This document shows positions 10,240-19,670 of a stretch of 64,000 bases of DNA, piece after piece. Below the pieces are notes generated by a model that was given only the letters and a program-made list of their open reading frames with translations, was not told the origin of the DNA and did no database searches. Source of the DNA: Paraburkholderia guartelaensis. GTDB lineage: Bacteria; Pseudomonadota; Gammaproteobacteria; Burkholderiales; Burkholderiaceae. The DNA is taken from NCBI RefSeq assembly GCF_004353905.1, contig NZ_SMOD01000006.1, positions 124,001 through 188,000 on the forward strand. The letters are read 5' to 3'. The stretch's first letter is position 1. Each line of letters opens with the position of its first letter. The position numbers and the translations under genes are program-made.

Positions 10240-11169
10240 GTGGCTGCGGGCGCAACGATCGGCTCGATCGGGGCAGTCGATGCGCCCGCACCGATGCCCG
10301 CGCGTGCCCCGCGCCGGACCATGCCGCTGGGCAGTTTCACCGATATCGACTGGGGCCGTCCGTGGTTCGCGCAGCACGAAGCGCGCGGCAGGCGCTGGCA
10401 GCAGGCGGCGCTGGCGGGATACGCGGCTTACCTGGATGAACTGAACGCCGATGCGCTGGCCACCGCCCAAAGCACGGGTCGCGGCCAGCCGCTCCGCTTC
10501 ATAGCCCAGGACGACTTGCCCGAAGGCTCGGCCTACGAGGCGCATATCGCGGCGACGGGCTGCGTGCCGACGCGCCACAACCTCCACGACTTCTTCAACG
10601 CGCTCGCCTGGTTCGCGTTCCCGCGCATCAAGGCGACGCTGAACGCACGCCAGGCCGCGGCGATCGACGTGCTGGGCGTGGGCCCCACGCGCGGCGACGT
10701 GCGCGACGCGCTCACGCTGTTCGACGAGAACGCGGTGCTCTATGCGTCATCGGATGCGACGCTGGTAGCGGCGTTGCGCGGCTTCGACTGGCGCACGCTG
10801 TTCGTGGCCCAGCGAGCAGCATGGGAAGCGGCTTTCGGGGAGACGATCGGCGTGGCGCGCTGCGAAGTCCGCGTATTCGGCCACGCGCTGCTCGAAAAGA
10901 TGATTTCGCCTTATGCGGCGTGCACGGCGCACGCCTGGGTGGTCGAGGTGCCGCAAGCGTATTTCACGTGGCCGCGCGCGCAACGCGACGCGTATCTGGA
11001 CGAGACAGTGAGCGTCACACTTGCCGCCGATGCCACGCATGAAGCGCTCAATGGGCGCAGCTTCGCGCCGCTGCCGGTGCTCGGCATTCCAGGCTGGTGG
11101 GCGCAAAACGAGGACCCGTCGTTCTACGACGACAGCACAGTCTTCCGCACCGGCCGACGAACCCGCTGA
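10240..11169 (+). CDS. DUF3025-family protein
   Basis: About 309 aa, with no known function. It matches the DUF3025 type by memory: an N-terminal FTDIDWGRPWF, then PTRHNLHDFFNALAWFAFPRIKATLN, and a GHALLEKMISPYAACTAHAWVV segment near the C-terminus. No signal peptide or membrane helix is obvious. The start is uncertain. GTG at 10240 has GAGG 11 bases upstream; TTG at 10219 (overlapping the pyrC stop) and ATGs at 10294 and 10321 are alternatives. It is probably co-transcribed with pyrC. Confidence 0.7.
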   Translation: MAAGATIGSIGAVDAPAPMPARAPRRTMPLGSFTDIDWGRPWFAQHEARGRRWQQAALAGYAAYLDELNADALATAQSTGRGQPLRFIAQDDLPEGSAYEAHIAATGCVPTRHNLHDFFNALAWFAFPRIKATLNARQAAAIDVLGVGPTRGDVRDALTLFDENAVLYASSDATLVAALRGFDWRTLFVAQRAAWEAAFGETIGVARCEVRVFGHALLEKMISPYAACTAHAWVVEVPQAYFTWPRAQRDAYLDETVSVTLAADATHEALNGRSFAPLPVLGIPGWWAQNEDPSFYDDSTVFRTGRRTR

Positions 11170-11220
11170 AAACCAGGCGGGCGGCATTCGATCAGGCCCC
11201 CGGCGCGGCGCGCCTGCACG

Positions 11221-11229
11221 TGCTAAGAT
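11221..11229 (+). promoter_or_regulatory. Candidate extended -10 promoter of rnpB
   Basis: TGCTAAGAT gives a TGn extended -10 with hexamer TAAGAT at 11224-11229, about 10 bases before the predicted 5' end of the RNase P RNA. No clear -35 is visible. Confidence 0.5.
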
Positions 11230-11238
11230 CGCGCCTCG

Positions 11239-11647
<409 letters not shown>

Positions 11648-11662
11648 CAGCCTCATTCATGC

Positions 11663-11708
11663 AAAAAGCCGGCGCGGTTCTTCGAAGAACCGCGCCGGCT
11701 TTTTCTTT
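11663..11708. terminator. Bidirectional terminator between rnpB and the OsmC gene
   Basis: Twenty bases at 11663-11682 are complementary to 11685-11704 (effective loop TTCG), with A-run and T-run flanks. It terminates rnpB and, on the other strand, the osmC-like gene. Confidence 0.92.
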
Positions 11709-11732
11709 TGCCGCCGATTTTTGCCGCAGATA

Positions 11733-12155
11733 TTAAGCCGCGACGATCTCGAACGTATGCGTGATCTCGGCGGTCTTGCCGATCATGATCGACGCCGAGC
11801 AGTACTTGTCGTGCGAGAGGTTGATCGCGCGCTCCACGGTGGCCGGGTTCAGGTTCTTGCCGGTCACAGTGAAGTGGAAGTGGATCTTCGTGAAGACCTT
11901 GGGATCTTCGCTCGCGCGCTCGGCCTTGAGCGTCACGCTGCAGCCGCTCACTTCCTGGCGGCTCTTCTTGAGGATCAGCACCACGTCGTAGGCCGTGCAG
12001 CCGCCCGTGCCGAGCAGCACCATTTCCATCGGCCGCGGCGCGAGGTTGTGGCCGCCGCCTTCCGGTGCGCCGTCCATGTTGACGAGATGGCCGCTGCCCG
12101 TTTCGGCTGCGAACGCCATGCCGTCCTGACCCATCCAGCTAACTTTGCATTCCAT
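11733..12155 (-). CDS. OsmC-family peroxiredoxin-like protein
   Basis: 140-aa OsmC/YhfA-type protein. Members use two cysteines to reduce organic peroxides. Here the candidates are Cys53 in GTGGCTAYD and Cys119 in HDKYCSAS, at the expected positions. No signal peptide is present, so it is cytoplasmic. From memory it is closer to the YhfA-like subgroup than to OsmC or Ohr proper, so peroxide activity is likely but not certain. It is a single-gene unit converging on rnpB, with the candidate sRNA promoter lying about 300 bases upstream in the opposite direction. Confidence 0.85.
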   Translation of the reverse strand: MECKVSWMGQDGMAFAAETGSGHLVNMDGAPEGGGHNLAPRPMEMVLLGTGGCTAYDVVLILKKSRQEVSGCSVTLKAERASEDPKVFTKIHFHFTVTGKNLNPATVERAINLSHDKYCSASIMIGKTAEITHTFEIVAA

Positions 12156-12450
12156 ATGCGTATGCCTCTGCCCGGTTTCTTGATTCAGACGGCATTGTAG
12201 CCCGCGCCTTACTGGTATGTCCGGGGGGACACGGCGGCGCGCGCCTTATGCCACGTGCTTGAATGTTGCGTCGCGACATCCTATCGACAAGGCGGATTTC
12301 CCTGACGCAATTAGGGGTTTCGCTCTAGCTGTCCTGCATGCTTTTCGCGTGCTGGATTTTCAACTCACTGATTTTTAAGAAATTCTCGTCCGCTACATCG
12401 ATTCGATGCGATTTCATATTGTGGTGTTAAATTTCGCAATGCAAATGTCC
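12156..12450. other. Intergenic region upstream of the OsmC gene and of the sRNA candidate
   Basis: About 295 bases, A+T-richer than the surroundings from 12340 on. It must hold the osmC-like promoter on the minus strand. I see no gene or strong repeat in it. Confidence 0.45.
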
Positions 12451-12479
12451 TTGCGCCGCACAAGGCCCATCCGTATAAT
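12451..12479 (+). promoter_or_regulatory. Near-consensus sigma-70 promoter of the sRNA candidate
   Basis: TTGCGC at 12451-12456 and a perfect TATAAT at 12474-12479 are separated by 17 bases. Transcription should start near 12486. The first downstream element is a terminator only about 65 bases later, not a gene. Confidence 0.8.
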
Positions 12480-12485
12480 TCATCT

Positions 12486-12580
12486 CATTGGTTGTCGTGC
12501 TTCACGACACCTCAGCATGTCTCCTCCACCCTCCTCCAAAGAGTGGATTAAGCCCGAACAAACGCGTTCGGGCTTTTTTT
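12486..12580 (+). ncRNA. Candidate small RNA with two anti-Shine-Dalgarno motifs
   Basis: Promoter, about 95-nt transcript and intrinsic terminator, with no open frame having a ribosome-binding site. The predicted structure has a 5' hairpin (TGTCGTG 12493-12499 with CACGACA 12503-12509). A single-stranded C/U-rich linker follows, carrying CTCCTCC twice at 12521-12527 and 12531-12537, then the terminator stem. Each CTCCTCC is complementary to the Shine-Dalgarno GGAGGAG, so the RNA could block ribosome binding on many mRNAs. The layout recalls the anti-SD sRNAs of Burkholderiales (NcS27 of B. cenocepacia; the Rfam beta-proteobacterial toxic sRNA family), but membership is from memory and untested. 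Confidence 0.75.
12550..12580 (+). terminator. Intrinsic terminator of the sRNA candidate
   Basis: The stem 12550-12559 (AAGCCCGAAC) pairs with 12566-12575 around a 6-base loop and runs into a continuous T-tract. No protein-coding gene precedes it, which is the main argument for a small transcript. Confidence 0.92.
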
Positions 12581-12630
12581 CGTCTGCCGTCCCCGGTTTG
12601 CCCCGCCTGTACCGCGCCGCAAGCAAATTT

Positions 12631-12660
12631 TTGACTCACGGCCAAATTTCCTCTTATAAT
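12631..12660 (+). promoter_or_regulatory. rplM-rpsI promoter
   Basis: TTGACT at 12631-12636 and TATAAT at 12655-12660 with an 18-base spacer form a strong sigma-70 promoter. The leader is about 125 bases before the rplM start, long enough for translational feedback by a ribosomal protein, though I see no defined leader motif. Confidence 0.82.
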
Positions 12661-12791
12661 CGTAGGTTCTCCGCATCCATGTCCGCGCGGAGTCGGGGAA
12701 ACTCGAACCAGGGAGAGCCTGCGCCGACGTCAACGAGCGTCACTACACAAGCAGGACCAAAACAGGGCACAGCATTTTTTTTGGATCGATC

Positions 12792-13220
12792 ATGAAGACT
12801 TTTTCCGCCAAGGCACATGAAGTGCAGCGCGAATGGTACGTGATTGACGCGACGGATAAGGTTCTCGGCCGTGTCGCCAGCGAAGTGGCACGCCGTCTTC
12901 GCGGCAAGCACAAGCCTGAGTTCACCCCGCACGTCGACACTGGTGATTTCATCATCATCATCAACGCCGGCAAGCTGAAGGTCACGGGCAACAAGACCAC
13001 CGACAAGAAGTACTACCGTCACTCGGGCTACCCGGGCGGTATCTACGAAACGACGTTCGGCAAGATGCAAGAACGCTTCCCGGGCCGCGCGCTCGAGAAG
13101 GCCGTGAAGGGCATGCTGCCGAAGGGCCCGCTCGGCTACGCGATGATCAAGAAGCTGAAGGTCTACGCAGACGCAACGCACCCGCACTCGGCACAACAGC
13201 CGAAGGCGCTCGAGATCTAA
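12792..13220 (+). CDS. rplM: 50S ribosomal protein L13
   Basis: 142 aa, the exact usual length. The N-terminus [20 protein letters not shown] and the conserved [16 protein letters not shown] and [14 protein letters not shown] segments identify L13, an early-assembly protein of the large subunit. It is co-transcribed with rpsI, which starts 11 bases after its stop. Confidence 0.98.
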   Translation: MKTFSAKAHEVQREWYVIDATDKVLGRVASEVARRLRGKHKPEFTPHVDTGDFIIIINAGKLKVTGNKTTDKKYYRHSGYPGGIYETTFGKMQERFPGRALEKAVKGMLPKGPLGYAMIKKLKVYADATHPHSAQQPKALEI

Positions 13221-13231
13221 GGGGAGCCCAC

Positions 13232-13624
13232 ATGATCGGTAACTGGAATTACGGTACGGGCCGCCGCAAGAGCGCCGTCGCTCGTGTCTTCATCAAGTCG
13301 GGCAAGGGCGAAATCGTCGTCAACGGCAAGCCCATCGCTGACTACTTCTCGCGCGAAACGTCGCTGATGATCGTGCGTCAACCGCTGGAACTCACGAACC
13401 ACGGTACGACGTTCGACATCAAGGTGAACGTGACGGGCGGTGGCGAAACCGGCCAGGCTGGCGCAGTTCGCCACGGCATCACGCGCGCGCTGATGGACTA
13501 CGACGCAACGCTCAAGCCGGCACTGTCGCAAGCTGGCTTCGTTACGCGTGACGCACGTGAAGTGGAACGTAAGAAGGTCGGTTTCCACAAGGCACGTCGC
13601 CGCAAGCAGTTCTCGAAGCGTTAA
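13232..13624 (+). CDS. rpsI: 30S ribosomal protein S9
   Basis: 130 aa. It has the family N-terminus [15 protein letters not shown] and the basic C-terminus ending RRKQFSKR, whose terminal arginine reaches the ribosomal P site in S9 proteins. It is the second gene of the universal rplM-rpsI operon. Confidence 0.98.
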   Translation: MIGNWNYGTGRRKSAVARVFIKSGKGEIVVNGKPIADYFSRETSLMIVRQPLELTNHGTTFDIKVNVTGGGETGQAGAVRHGITRALMDYDATLKPALSQAGFVTRDAREVERKKVGFHKARRRKQFSKR

Positions 13625-13676
13625 TTTCACATTGGCGCTTTGCGCCTGCGCCCCTCGCGGGGTGCGGCGCTGCTGC

Positions 13677-13716
13677 AAAAGCCGTCCGCGCTTCGTGCGC
13701 CGGGCGGCTTTTTCGT
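13677..13716 (+). terminator. rplM-rpsI terminator
   Basis: AAAAGCCG at 13677-13684 pairs with CGGCTTTT at about 13705-13712, with further internal G-C pairs. A T-rich tail follows. Confidence 0.8.
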
Positions 13717-13860
13717 TTGTTTTTTTCGTTTTCGTCGGCGCGCCGCACGTCTGGCGCGCAAGCTGCGACAATCTGGAGAAACCCCTTGATTTCGTGGGCT
13801 TAAGCACGATATCGGGAAGAGCCCTACAATAGCGGCTAGAAGCTTTTTTGGAGAGTTCGA

Positions 13861-14226
13861 ATGAGCGCTGTCACCGAAACTACCGCGACCGAAATGCCCG
13901 GTCCCTTCGTTTTCACCGAAGCAGCGGCTGACAAGGTCAAGCAACTGATCGACGAGGAAGGCAACCCGGAGCTGAAGCTGCGCGTATTCGTGCAGGGCGG
14001 CGGCTGCTCGGGCTTCCAGTACGGATTCACGTTTGACGAAACGGTCAACGAAGACGACACCGTGATGAACCGCAACGGCGTCCAGCTTCTGATCGACTCG
14101 ATGAGCTATCAGTACCTCGTCGGCGCCGAGATCGACTACAAGGACGATCTGAACGGCGCGCAATTCGTCATCAAGAACCCGAACGCGACCACCACCTGCG
14201 GTTGCGGCTCGTCGTTCTCGGTTTGA
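13861..14226 (+). CDS. erpA: Iron-sulfur cluster insertion protein ErpA
   Basis: 121-aa A-type carrier that hands Fe-S clusters to apoproteins. The three ligand cysteines are Cys49 (QGGGCSGFQ), Cys113 and Cys115 (TTCGCGSSF), in the conserved C-x(n)-CxC pattern. The acidic N-terminal extension is like other ErpA proteins. It is a single gene with its own terminator, between the ribosomal protein operon and convergent anmK. Confidence 0.94.
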   Translation: MSAVTETTATEMPGPFVFTEAAADKVKQLIDEEGNPELKLRVFVQGGGCSGFQYGFTFDETVNEDDTVMNRNGVQLLIDSMSYQYLVGAEIDYKDDLNGAQFVIKNPNATTTCGCGSSFSV

Positions 14227-14244
14227 TCGATTTGCATTTGCTGT

Positions 14245-14278
14245 AATAAAAAACGGGGCTTCGGCCCCGTTTTTTATT
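14245..14278. terminator. Bidirectional terminator between erpA and anmK
   Basis: A near-perfect palindrome: AATAAAAAACGGGGC at 14245-14259, loop TTCG, then its complement to 14278. Both strands end in T-runs. Confidence 0.92.
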
Positions 14279-14291
14279 GGTGCGCGCTTGC

Positions 14292-15446
14292 TCAGCGTGG
14301 ATAAATTGCGCCCAGCACGCGCTCGCCGGCAGCGCCGGTCACAGCCGCGAGATTGCCCGGCTCGCGTGCCACGCAGCGCATGGCGAGCCACGCGAAGGCA
14401 AGCGGCTCTACCTGATGCGGCGGGACGCCGAGCGCTTCGGTGGTTGTGACCGGCACGCCCGCTACACCACCCGTTTCGAGCGCCTTTTGCAGCGCCGCCA
14501 TCAATGCCGCATTGCGTGCGCCGCCGCCGCAGACATACACGGCGCGGCAATCACTCGCGTGACGTTCGATTTCGCGCGCCACGCTCACGGCGGTCAGTGC
14601 GACGAGCGTAGCCTGCACGTCGGCGGGCGTGAGCGACTCGAAGCCCTTGAGCTTGTCGTCGAGCCACTGGGCGTTGAAAAGATCGCGGCCGGTGCTCTTG
14701 GGCGGTGGCTGCTCGAAAAACGGTTCGTCCAGCAGGGCATTCAGTAGCGGCTGATGCAGATTGCCGCTTGCGGCGAACTTGCCGTTCTCGTCGTAGGGCT
14801 TGCCCAGGTGCCGTTCGGCCCACAAGTCGAGCAGGGCGTTTGCTGGCCCGCAGTCGAAGCCACGCACGGCGCCCGTCGCCGAGAGCACGGTGATGTTGCT
14901 GATGCCGCCCAGGTTGCAGACCACGCGCGTTTCTTCCTGCGAGCCGAACAGCGTCGCGTGGAACGCGGGCACGAGCGGCGCACCTTGGCCGCCCGAGGCG
15001 ACGTCGCGGCTTCGGAAGTCGGCGATCACGTCGATATGCGTGAGTTCCGCGAGCAGCGCCGGGTTCTGGATCTGCACTGTGTAGCCCTTCTCCGGCCGAT
15101 GCCGCACAGTCTGGCCGTGCGCGCCGATTGCGCGCACCTCGGCGGGGGCAACGTTGCTCCCGCGCAGCAACTCGTGGCAGCACACCGCATAGCGGGCAGC
15201 CAGCGCGTTGCCGGCGAGCGCCTCGCGCTCGATCTCGTTTTCGCCTGGCTGCTGCAACGAAAAGAGCGCCTCGCGCAGCCCCTGGGCGAAGCCGACGAAC
15301 GCCTCGGCCAGCACCACTGGCCGCTGGCCAGCCTCGAAGCGCACGGCAATGCCGTCCACGCCATCCATGCTCGTGCCCGACATCAGGCCGAAATACACGC
15401 CGTCGGCGGCGTGTGCGCTCTCGTTTCGTGCGTCGCGTGGCGCCAC
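14292..15446 (-). CDS. anmK: Anhydro-N-acetylmuramic acid kinase
   Basis: 384 aa. It phosphorylates and opens 1,6-anhydro-MurNAc released during peptidoglycan turnover, giving MurNAc-6-phosphate. The ATP-binding N-terminus [13 protein letters not shown] and the [11 protein letters not shown] and GPANALLD motifs are diagnostic. The start is GTG at 15446, chosen because AAAGGAG lies 7 bases upstream; a TTG 18 bases earlier would place that ribosome-binding site inside the gene. It is transcribed divergently from tyrS across about 240 bases. Confidence 0.93.
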   Translation of the reverse strand: MAPRDARNESAHAADGVYFGLMSGTSMDGVDGIAVRFEAGQRPVVLAEAFVGFAQGLREALFSLQQPGENEIEREALAGNALAARYAVCCHELLRGSNVAPAEVRAIGAHGQTVRHRPEKGYTVQIQNPALLAELTHIDVIADFRSRDVASGGQGAPLVPAFHATLFGSQEETRVVCNLGGISNITVLSATGAVRGFDCGPANALLDLWAERHLGKPYDENGKFAASGNLHQPLLNALLDEPFFEQPPPKSTGRDLFNAQWLDDKLKGFESLTPADVQATLVALTAVSVAREIERHASDCRAVYVCGGGARNAALMAALQKALETGGVAGVPVTTTEALGVPPHQVEPLAFAWLAMRCVAREPGNLAAVTGAAGERVLGAIYPR

Positions 15447-15686
15447 TTTGTGCTCCTTTATCAATGCAATTCAGTGCCCTGCGAGGGAATTATCGGCGCA
15501 ATGCCGTGCGAGCGTAAGCCGAAAGGCTGACTGCGCACCGGCGCGGGTGAGTCTGGCACCTAATTCCGGTCCGAGGGCTCGGTACAGCATGGCTTCGCGC
15601 GCGCAAACCGCAAACCTCGGCCCGGCGAGTCGAATCACGTAAAATTGCGCACTAGACCCAGACTTAACGACAGAACCGATCGAAGC

Positions 15687-16949
15687 ATGAGCAACGAGTC
15701 CAACTCCAACGGCGCCAGCACCGGCGCAAAAGACGCCTTTCCGGTCACCGACGAAGTCCGTCACGCACTCGCCGTCACGAAGCGCGGCGTGGACGAACTG
15801 CTGATCGAAGAAGAATTCGAGCAGAAGCTCGCCCGCAGCGCGGCCACCGGCAAGCCGCTGCGCATCAAGCTCGGCCTCGACCCGACCGCGCCCGACATCC
15901 ACATCGGCCATACGGTCGTGCTCAACAAGATGCGCCAGCTGCAGGATCTCGGCCACAACGTGATCTTTCTGATCGGCGACTTCACTTCGCTCATCGGCGA
16001 CCCGTCGGGCCGCAACGCCACGCGCCCGCCGCTCACGCGCGAGCAGATCGAATCGAACGCGAAAACGTACTTCGAGCAGGCCGCGCTCGTGCTCGACCGC
16101 GAAAAGACCGAAATTCGCTACAACAGCGAATGGTCGATGCCGCTCGGCGCCGACGGCATGATCAAGCTCGCGTCGCGCTACACGGTGGCCCGTATTCTGG
16201 AGCGCGAGGACTTCACCAAGCGCTTCCAGAGCGGCGTGCCCATTTCGATCCACGAATTCCTGTATCCGCTCATGCAGGGCTACGACTCGGTCGCGCTCAA
16301 TGCGGACCTCGAACTCGGCGGCACGGACCAGAAGTTCAACCTGCTCGTTGGCCGCGAACTGCAAAAGCAGTATGGCCAGGAGCAGCAGTGCATTCTCACG
16401 ATGCCGCTGCTCGAAGGCCTCGACGGCGTCGAGAAGATGTCGAAGTCGAAGAACAACTACATCGGCATCAGCGAGAAGCCCAACGACATGTTCGGCAAGC
16501 TGATGAGCATTTCCGACGTGCTGATGTGGCGTTACTTCACGCTGCTGTCTTTCCGTCCGATGGACGAAATCGAAGGATTCAAGCGCGAAATCGAAGCGGG
16601 CCGCAACCCGCGCGACTTCAAGGTGCTGCTCGCACAGGAAATCGTCGCGCGCTTTCACTCGCAGGCCGACGCCGAGCGCGCGCTCGAAGACTTCAACCAT
16701 CGCGCCAAGGGCGGCGTGCCGGACGACATTCCGTCGATCACGCTCGCGGGCGCGCCCCTCGCCATTGGCCAGTTGCTCAAGCAGGCGGGGCTCGTGCCGT
16801 CCACGAGCGAAGCGCTGCGCAACATCGAGCAGGGCGGTGTGAAGATCGACGGCGCCACCGTCTCCGACAAGGGCCTCAAGGTCGAAGCGGGCGAGTTCGT
16901 CGTGCAGGTGGGCAAGCGCCGCTTTGCGCGCGTGACGCTCACGGCATGA
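15687..16949 (+). CDS. tyrS: Tyrosyl-tRNA synthetase
   Basis: 420 aa. Class I synthetase motifs are HIGH in DIHIGHTVV (about residue 72) and KMSKSKNN (about 252). A C-terminal S4-like RNA-binding domain follows ([15 protein letters not shown]). It charges tRNA-Tyr. The ATG at 15687 was chosen; an in-frame upstream codon would add 14 atypical residues. Its stop overlaps the dtd start (ATGA), so the two are translationally coupled. Confidence 0.95.
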   Translation: MSNESNSNGASTGAKDAFPVTDEVRHALAVTKRGVDELLIEEEFEQKLARSAATGKPLRIKLGLDPTAPDIHIGHTVVLNKMRQLQDLGHNVIFLIGDFTSLIGDPSGRNATRPPLTREQIESNAKTYFEQAALVLDREKTEIRYNSEWSMPLGADGMIKLASRYTVARILEREDFTKRFQSGVPISIHEFLYPLMQGYDSVALNADLELGGTDQKFNLLVGRELQKQYGQEQQCILTMPLLEGLDGVEKMSKSKNNYIGISEKPNDMFGKLMSISDVLMWRYFTLLSFRPMDEIEGFKREIEAGRNPRDFKVLLAQEIVARFHSQADAERALEDFNHRAKGGVPDDIPSITLAGAPLAIGQLLKQAGLVPSTSEALRNIEQGGVKIDGATVSDKGLKVEAGEFVVQVGKRRFARVTLTA

Positions 16950-17416
16950 TTGCGCTGATCCAGCGCGTGCGCCGCGCCGAAGTGCGCGTGGCGGACGGCG
17001 GCGGCGAGCGCGTGACCGGCGCGATCGGCCAGGGGCTGCTCGCGCTGGTTTGCGCCGAGCGTGGCGACACCGAGGCCAGCGCCGACAAGCTGCTCGCGAA
17101 GCTGCTCGGCTATCGTGTGTTCAGCGACGCAGCGGGCAAGATGAACCTGAGCGTGCAGAACATCGACGGCGACGGCACCGCTGGCGGCCTGCTGCTCGTC
17201 TCGCAGTTCACGCTGGCGGCCGACACGAACAGCGGTCTGCGCCCGAGTTTTACGCCGGCCGCGCCGCCCGAAGAGGGCCGGCGTCTATTCGATTATTTCG
17301 TCGCCGCCGCGCGCGAGAAGCATACGAGCGTCGAGACGGGCGAGTTCGGCGCCGACATGCAGGTGTCGCTCGTCAACGACGGCCCCGTCACGTTCTGGCT
17401 GCAAGTGCGCAACTGA
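16946..17416 (+). CDS. dtd: D-aminoacyl-tRNA deacylase
   Basis: 156 aa. It removes D-amino acids wrongly attached to tRNAs, which makes sense beside tyrS because D-Tyr-tRNA is a classic substrate. The family signatures SQFTLAADT and the C-terminal [10 protein letters not shown] (Gly-cisPro-like element) are present. It overlaps the tyrS stop by four bases. Confidence 0.95.
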   Translation: MIALIQRVRRAEVRVADGGGERVTGAIGQGLLALVCAERGDTEASADKLLAKLLGYRVFSDAAGKMNLSVQNIDGDGTAGGLLLVSQFTLAADTNSGLRPSFTPAAPPEEGRRLFDYFVAAAREKHTSVETGEFGADMQVSLVNDGPVTFWLQVRN

Positions 17417-17433
17417 ACCATGCGCTACTGACT

Positions 17434-18117
17434 ATGAACACGCAAATTCTCTTTATCCGCCACGGCGAAACGGACTGGAACCGCATCAAGCGCATCCAGG
17501 GACACATCGACATTCCGCTCGCAAAAAGTGGCGTGGCGCAGGCCCAGCAACTCGGCGCGCGGCTCGCGCAAGACGTGCAGTCGGGCGCGCGGCTCGACGC
17601 AATCTGGTCGAGCGATTTGTTGCGTGCGCAACAGACTGCGCAGCCCATTGCCGAAGCCCTGGGTCTGCCGATTCAGCTCACTGAAGGCCTGCGCGAGCGC
17701 AACTATGGCGCGTTTCAGGGCCACGACAGCGACGAAATCTCCGAGCGCTTTCCGGACGAGTACGCGCACTGGCAAACGCGCGACCCTGGCTTCGCTCCGC
17801 CCGAAGGGGAGTCGCAGCGCGAGTTCTACCACCGTGTGCTGCACGCGCTCGAGCCGATCCTGGCTAAGCACCCGGGCGGCCGTATTGCGTGTGTCGCGCA
17901 CGGCGGCGTGCTCGACTGCGTGTACCGCTTTGCGAACGGCCTCGCGCTCGACGCGCCGCGCGCGTGGCCACTGCTCAACACGAGCGTGAACTTCGTCGAT
18001 TTCGAACGCGATGATTACGTGACGCAGGCGCGCGTCGTCGCATGGGGCGATGTGACGCACCTTGGCGGCATCAGCGCCGACGACGGCTTCAAGCGCACGC
18101 CCGAGGCGGGACGCTAA
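17434..18117 (+). CDS. Histidine phosphatase family protein (phosphoglycerate mutase-like)
   Basis: 227 aa. The catalytic motif FIRHGETDWN puts the phosphorylated histidine at residue 10, and a second histidine lies in CVAHGGVLD. The family includes cofactor-dependent phosphoglycerate mutases and many broad phosphatases. Similarity to GpmB/CobC-like members makes a phosphatase more likely than a glycolytic mutase. It lies 17 bases after dtd and is the last gene of the tyrS operon, ending at a strong hairpin. Confidence 0.85.
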   Translation: MNTQILFIRHGETDWNRIKRIQGHIDIPLAKSGVAQAQQLGARLAQDVQSGARLDAIWSSDLLRAQQTAQPIAEALGLPIQLTEGLRERNYGAFQGHDSDEISERFPDEYAHWQTRDPGFAPPEGESQREFYHRVLHALEPILAKHPGGRIACVAHGGVLDCVYRFANGLALDAPRAWPLLNTSVNFVDFERDDYVTQARVVAWGDVTHLGGISADDGFKRTPEAGR

Positions 18118-18128
18118 CCTGTCGTCTC

Positions 18129-18168
18129 GGACAGCGCGGCGCCCAGCCGCGCTGTCCTGCTCTTCCTG
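18129..18168 (+). terminator. Terminator hairpin of the tyrS-dtd-phosphatase operon
   Basis: Twelve bases at 18129-18140 (GGACAGCGCGGC) pair perfectly with 18146-18157 across a 5-base loop. The tail is pyrimidine-rich but not a pure T-tract. It starts 11 bases after the last stop codon. Confidence 0.7.
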
Positions 18169-18438
18169 CCTTTCCCCCTTCCTGCGCCGTTCCCGTGTCT
18201 CGCCGACGCTGCGTCCCCATCTATTTTCTTTCCACTCGCTTGCGGGTTCTTTCCAAAGCCCAACCACAAAGTTAAGCGGCCTGCTAACATTTGTCCGACC
18301 TTTGGGTGCGCCGGCGACCGGGCTTTAGGCCCGGCCCTGCGTTGAAGAGGGACGCGCGCGCATGACAAGCGTGAGGCCGCGTGCCCAGGGTTGCTATACG
18401 AACGGGTATTCCCAGAAAAACACGCAGGAGAAAGTTCA
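18158..18438. other. Leader and promoter region of the amino-acid binding protein gene
   Basis: Together with the terminator this gap is 321 bases. It holds a small hairpin (CCGGGC 18318-18323 with GCCCGG 18329-18334) and a strong ribosome-binding site (CAGGAG at about 18425). I see no clear promoter pair and no small gene. Confidence 0.45.
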
Positions 18439-19590
18439 ATGACGTTCAAGCTTCACAAGCTGCTGCCGGTGAGCGCAGCGGTCATGGCGCTCGCAGCGCT
18501 GTCGGCCAGCAATACGGCGTCGGCCGACCAGGTCGTCAAGATCGGCCACGTCGGGCCGCTCACGGGCGGTTCGGCCCACCTCGGCAAGGACAACGAGAAC
18601 GGCGCGCGCCTCGCCATCGAGGAAATCAACGCCAAGGGCCTGACGATCGACGGCCAGAAGGTCACGCTCGCGCTCGACGCACAGGACGATGCCGCCGACC
18701 CGCGCCAGGCCACCCAGGTCGCGCAGAAGCTGGTAGACGACAAGGTCGTGGCCGTGATCGGCCATCTGAACTCGGGCGCATCGATCCCGGCATCGAAGAT
18801 CTACAGCGACGCCGGGATCGTGCAGATCTCGCCGTCGTCGACCAATCCTTCGTACACGCAGCAGGGCTTCAAGACCACGTACCGCGTGGTCGCGACTGAC
18901 GCCCAGCAAGGCCCCGCGCTCGCCGACTACGCGGCCAAGAGCCTGAACGTGAAGACCGTGGCCGTGGTCGACGACTCGACCGCCTATGGCCAGGGCCTCG
19001 CGAACGAGTTCGAGAAGACGGCGAAGTCGCTCGGCATGAAGGTGCTCTCGCACGACGCGACCAACGACAAGGCCGTCGATTTCCGCGCGATCCTCACGAA
19101 GATCAAGGGCGAGAACCCCGACGCCATCATGTACGGCGGCATGGACGCCACGGGCGGCCCGTTCGCGAAGCAGGCTCGCCAGCTCGGCTTGCGCGCGAAA
19201 GTGCTGTCGGGCGACGGCGTGTGCACGGAAAGCCTCGCGGAACTCGCGGGCGCGGCGACGGACAATATCGTCTGCTCGCAGGCCGGCATGGCGGTCGAGC
19301 GTATGAATGGCGGCGCAGCGTTCGCGGCGAAGTACGAGAAGCGCTTCGGTCATCCGATCGAATTCGATGCGCCGTTCACGTATGACGCGGTGTACATCAT
19401 CGTCGACGCGATGAAGCGCGCGAACTCCACCGACCACGCGAAGATCCTCGCGCAGATCCCGAGCACGGACTACAAGGGCGTGATCGGCGAGACGACCTTC
19501 GATTCGAAGGGTGACCTCAAGCACGGCGTGATCTCGCTCTACAACTACAAGGGCGGCAAGAAGACGCTGCTCGACGTGGTGAAGATGTAA
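18439..19590 (+). CDS. Branched-chain amino acid ABC transporter binding protein (LivK/LivJ type)
   Basis: 383-aa periplasmic binding protein. The signal peptide ends around NTASA-DQ. The mature start VVKIGHVGPLTGGSAHLGKDNENGA.. is typical of the LivK family, followed by ISPSSTNPSYTQQG and GGMDATGGPF ligand-lobe segments. It should bind leucine, isoleucine, valine or related amino acids. No liv permease or ATPase gene is adjacent: terminators lie on both sides, so it must work with components encoded elsewhere. Confidence 0.88.
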   Translation: MTFKLHKLLPVSAAVMALAALSASNTASADQVVKIGHVGPLTGGSAHLGKDNENGARLAIEEINAKGLTIDGQKVTLALDAQDDAADPRQATQVAQKLVDDKVVAVIGHLNSGASIPASKIYSDAGIVQISPSSTNPSYTQQGFKTTYRVVATDAQQGPALADYAAKSLNVKTVAVVDDSTAYGQGLANEFEKTAKSLGMKVLSHDATNDKAVDFRAILTKIKGENPDAIMYGGMDATGGPFAKQARQLGLRAKVLSGDGVCTESLAELAGAATDNIVCSQAGMAVERMNGGAAFAAKYEKRFGHPIEFDAPFTYDAVYIIVDAMKRANSTDHAKILAQIPSTDYKGVIGETTFDSKGDLKHGVISLYNYKGGKKTLLDVVKM

Positions 19591-19622
19591 GCACGCGCAG
19601 CCGCTTCGGCGCATCACAAATG

Positions 19623-19660
19623 AAACGGCCAACCTGCCGAGCGGGTTGGCCGTTTTTTAT
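19623..19660. terminator. Bidirectional terminator after the LivK-like gene
   Basis: AAACGGCCAACC at 19623-19634 pairs with 19644-19655 around a 9-base loop, followed by a T-run on the plus strand. Confidence 0.88.
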
Positions 19661-19670
19661 TCCGTAGCGC

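Noticed and set aside
12406..12795. A 129-residue frame just upstream of rplM
   Set aside because: It runs through two promoters and an intrinsic terminator, so it cannot be a single translated gene.
15465..15686. A T-box or other riboswitch upstream of tyrS
   Set aside because: No T-box sequence or antiterminator pairing is visible, and T-box control of tyrS is not expected in beta-proteobacteria.
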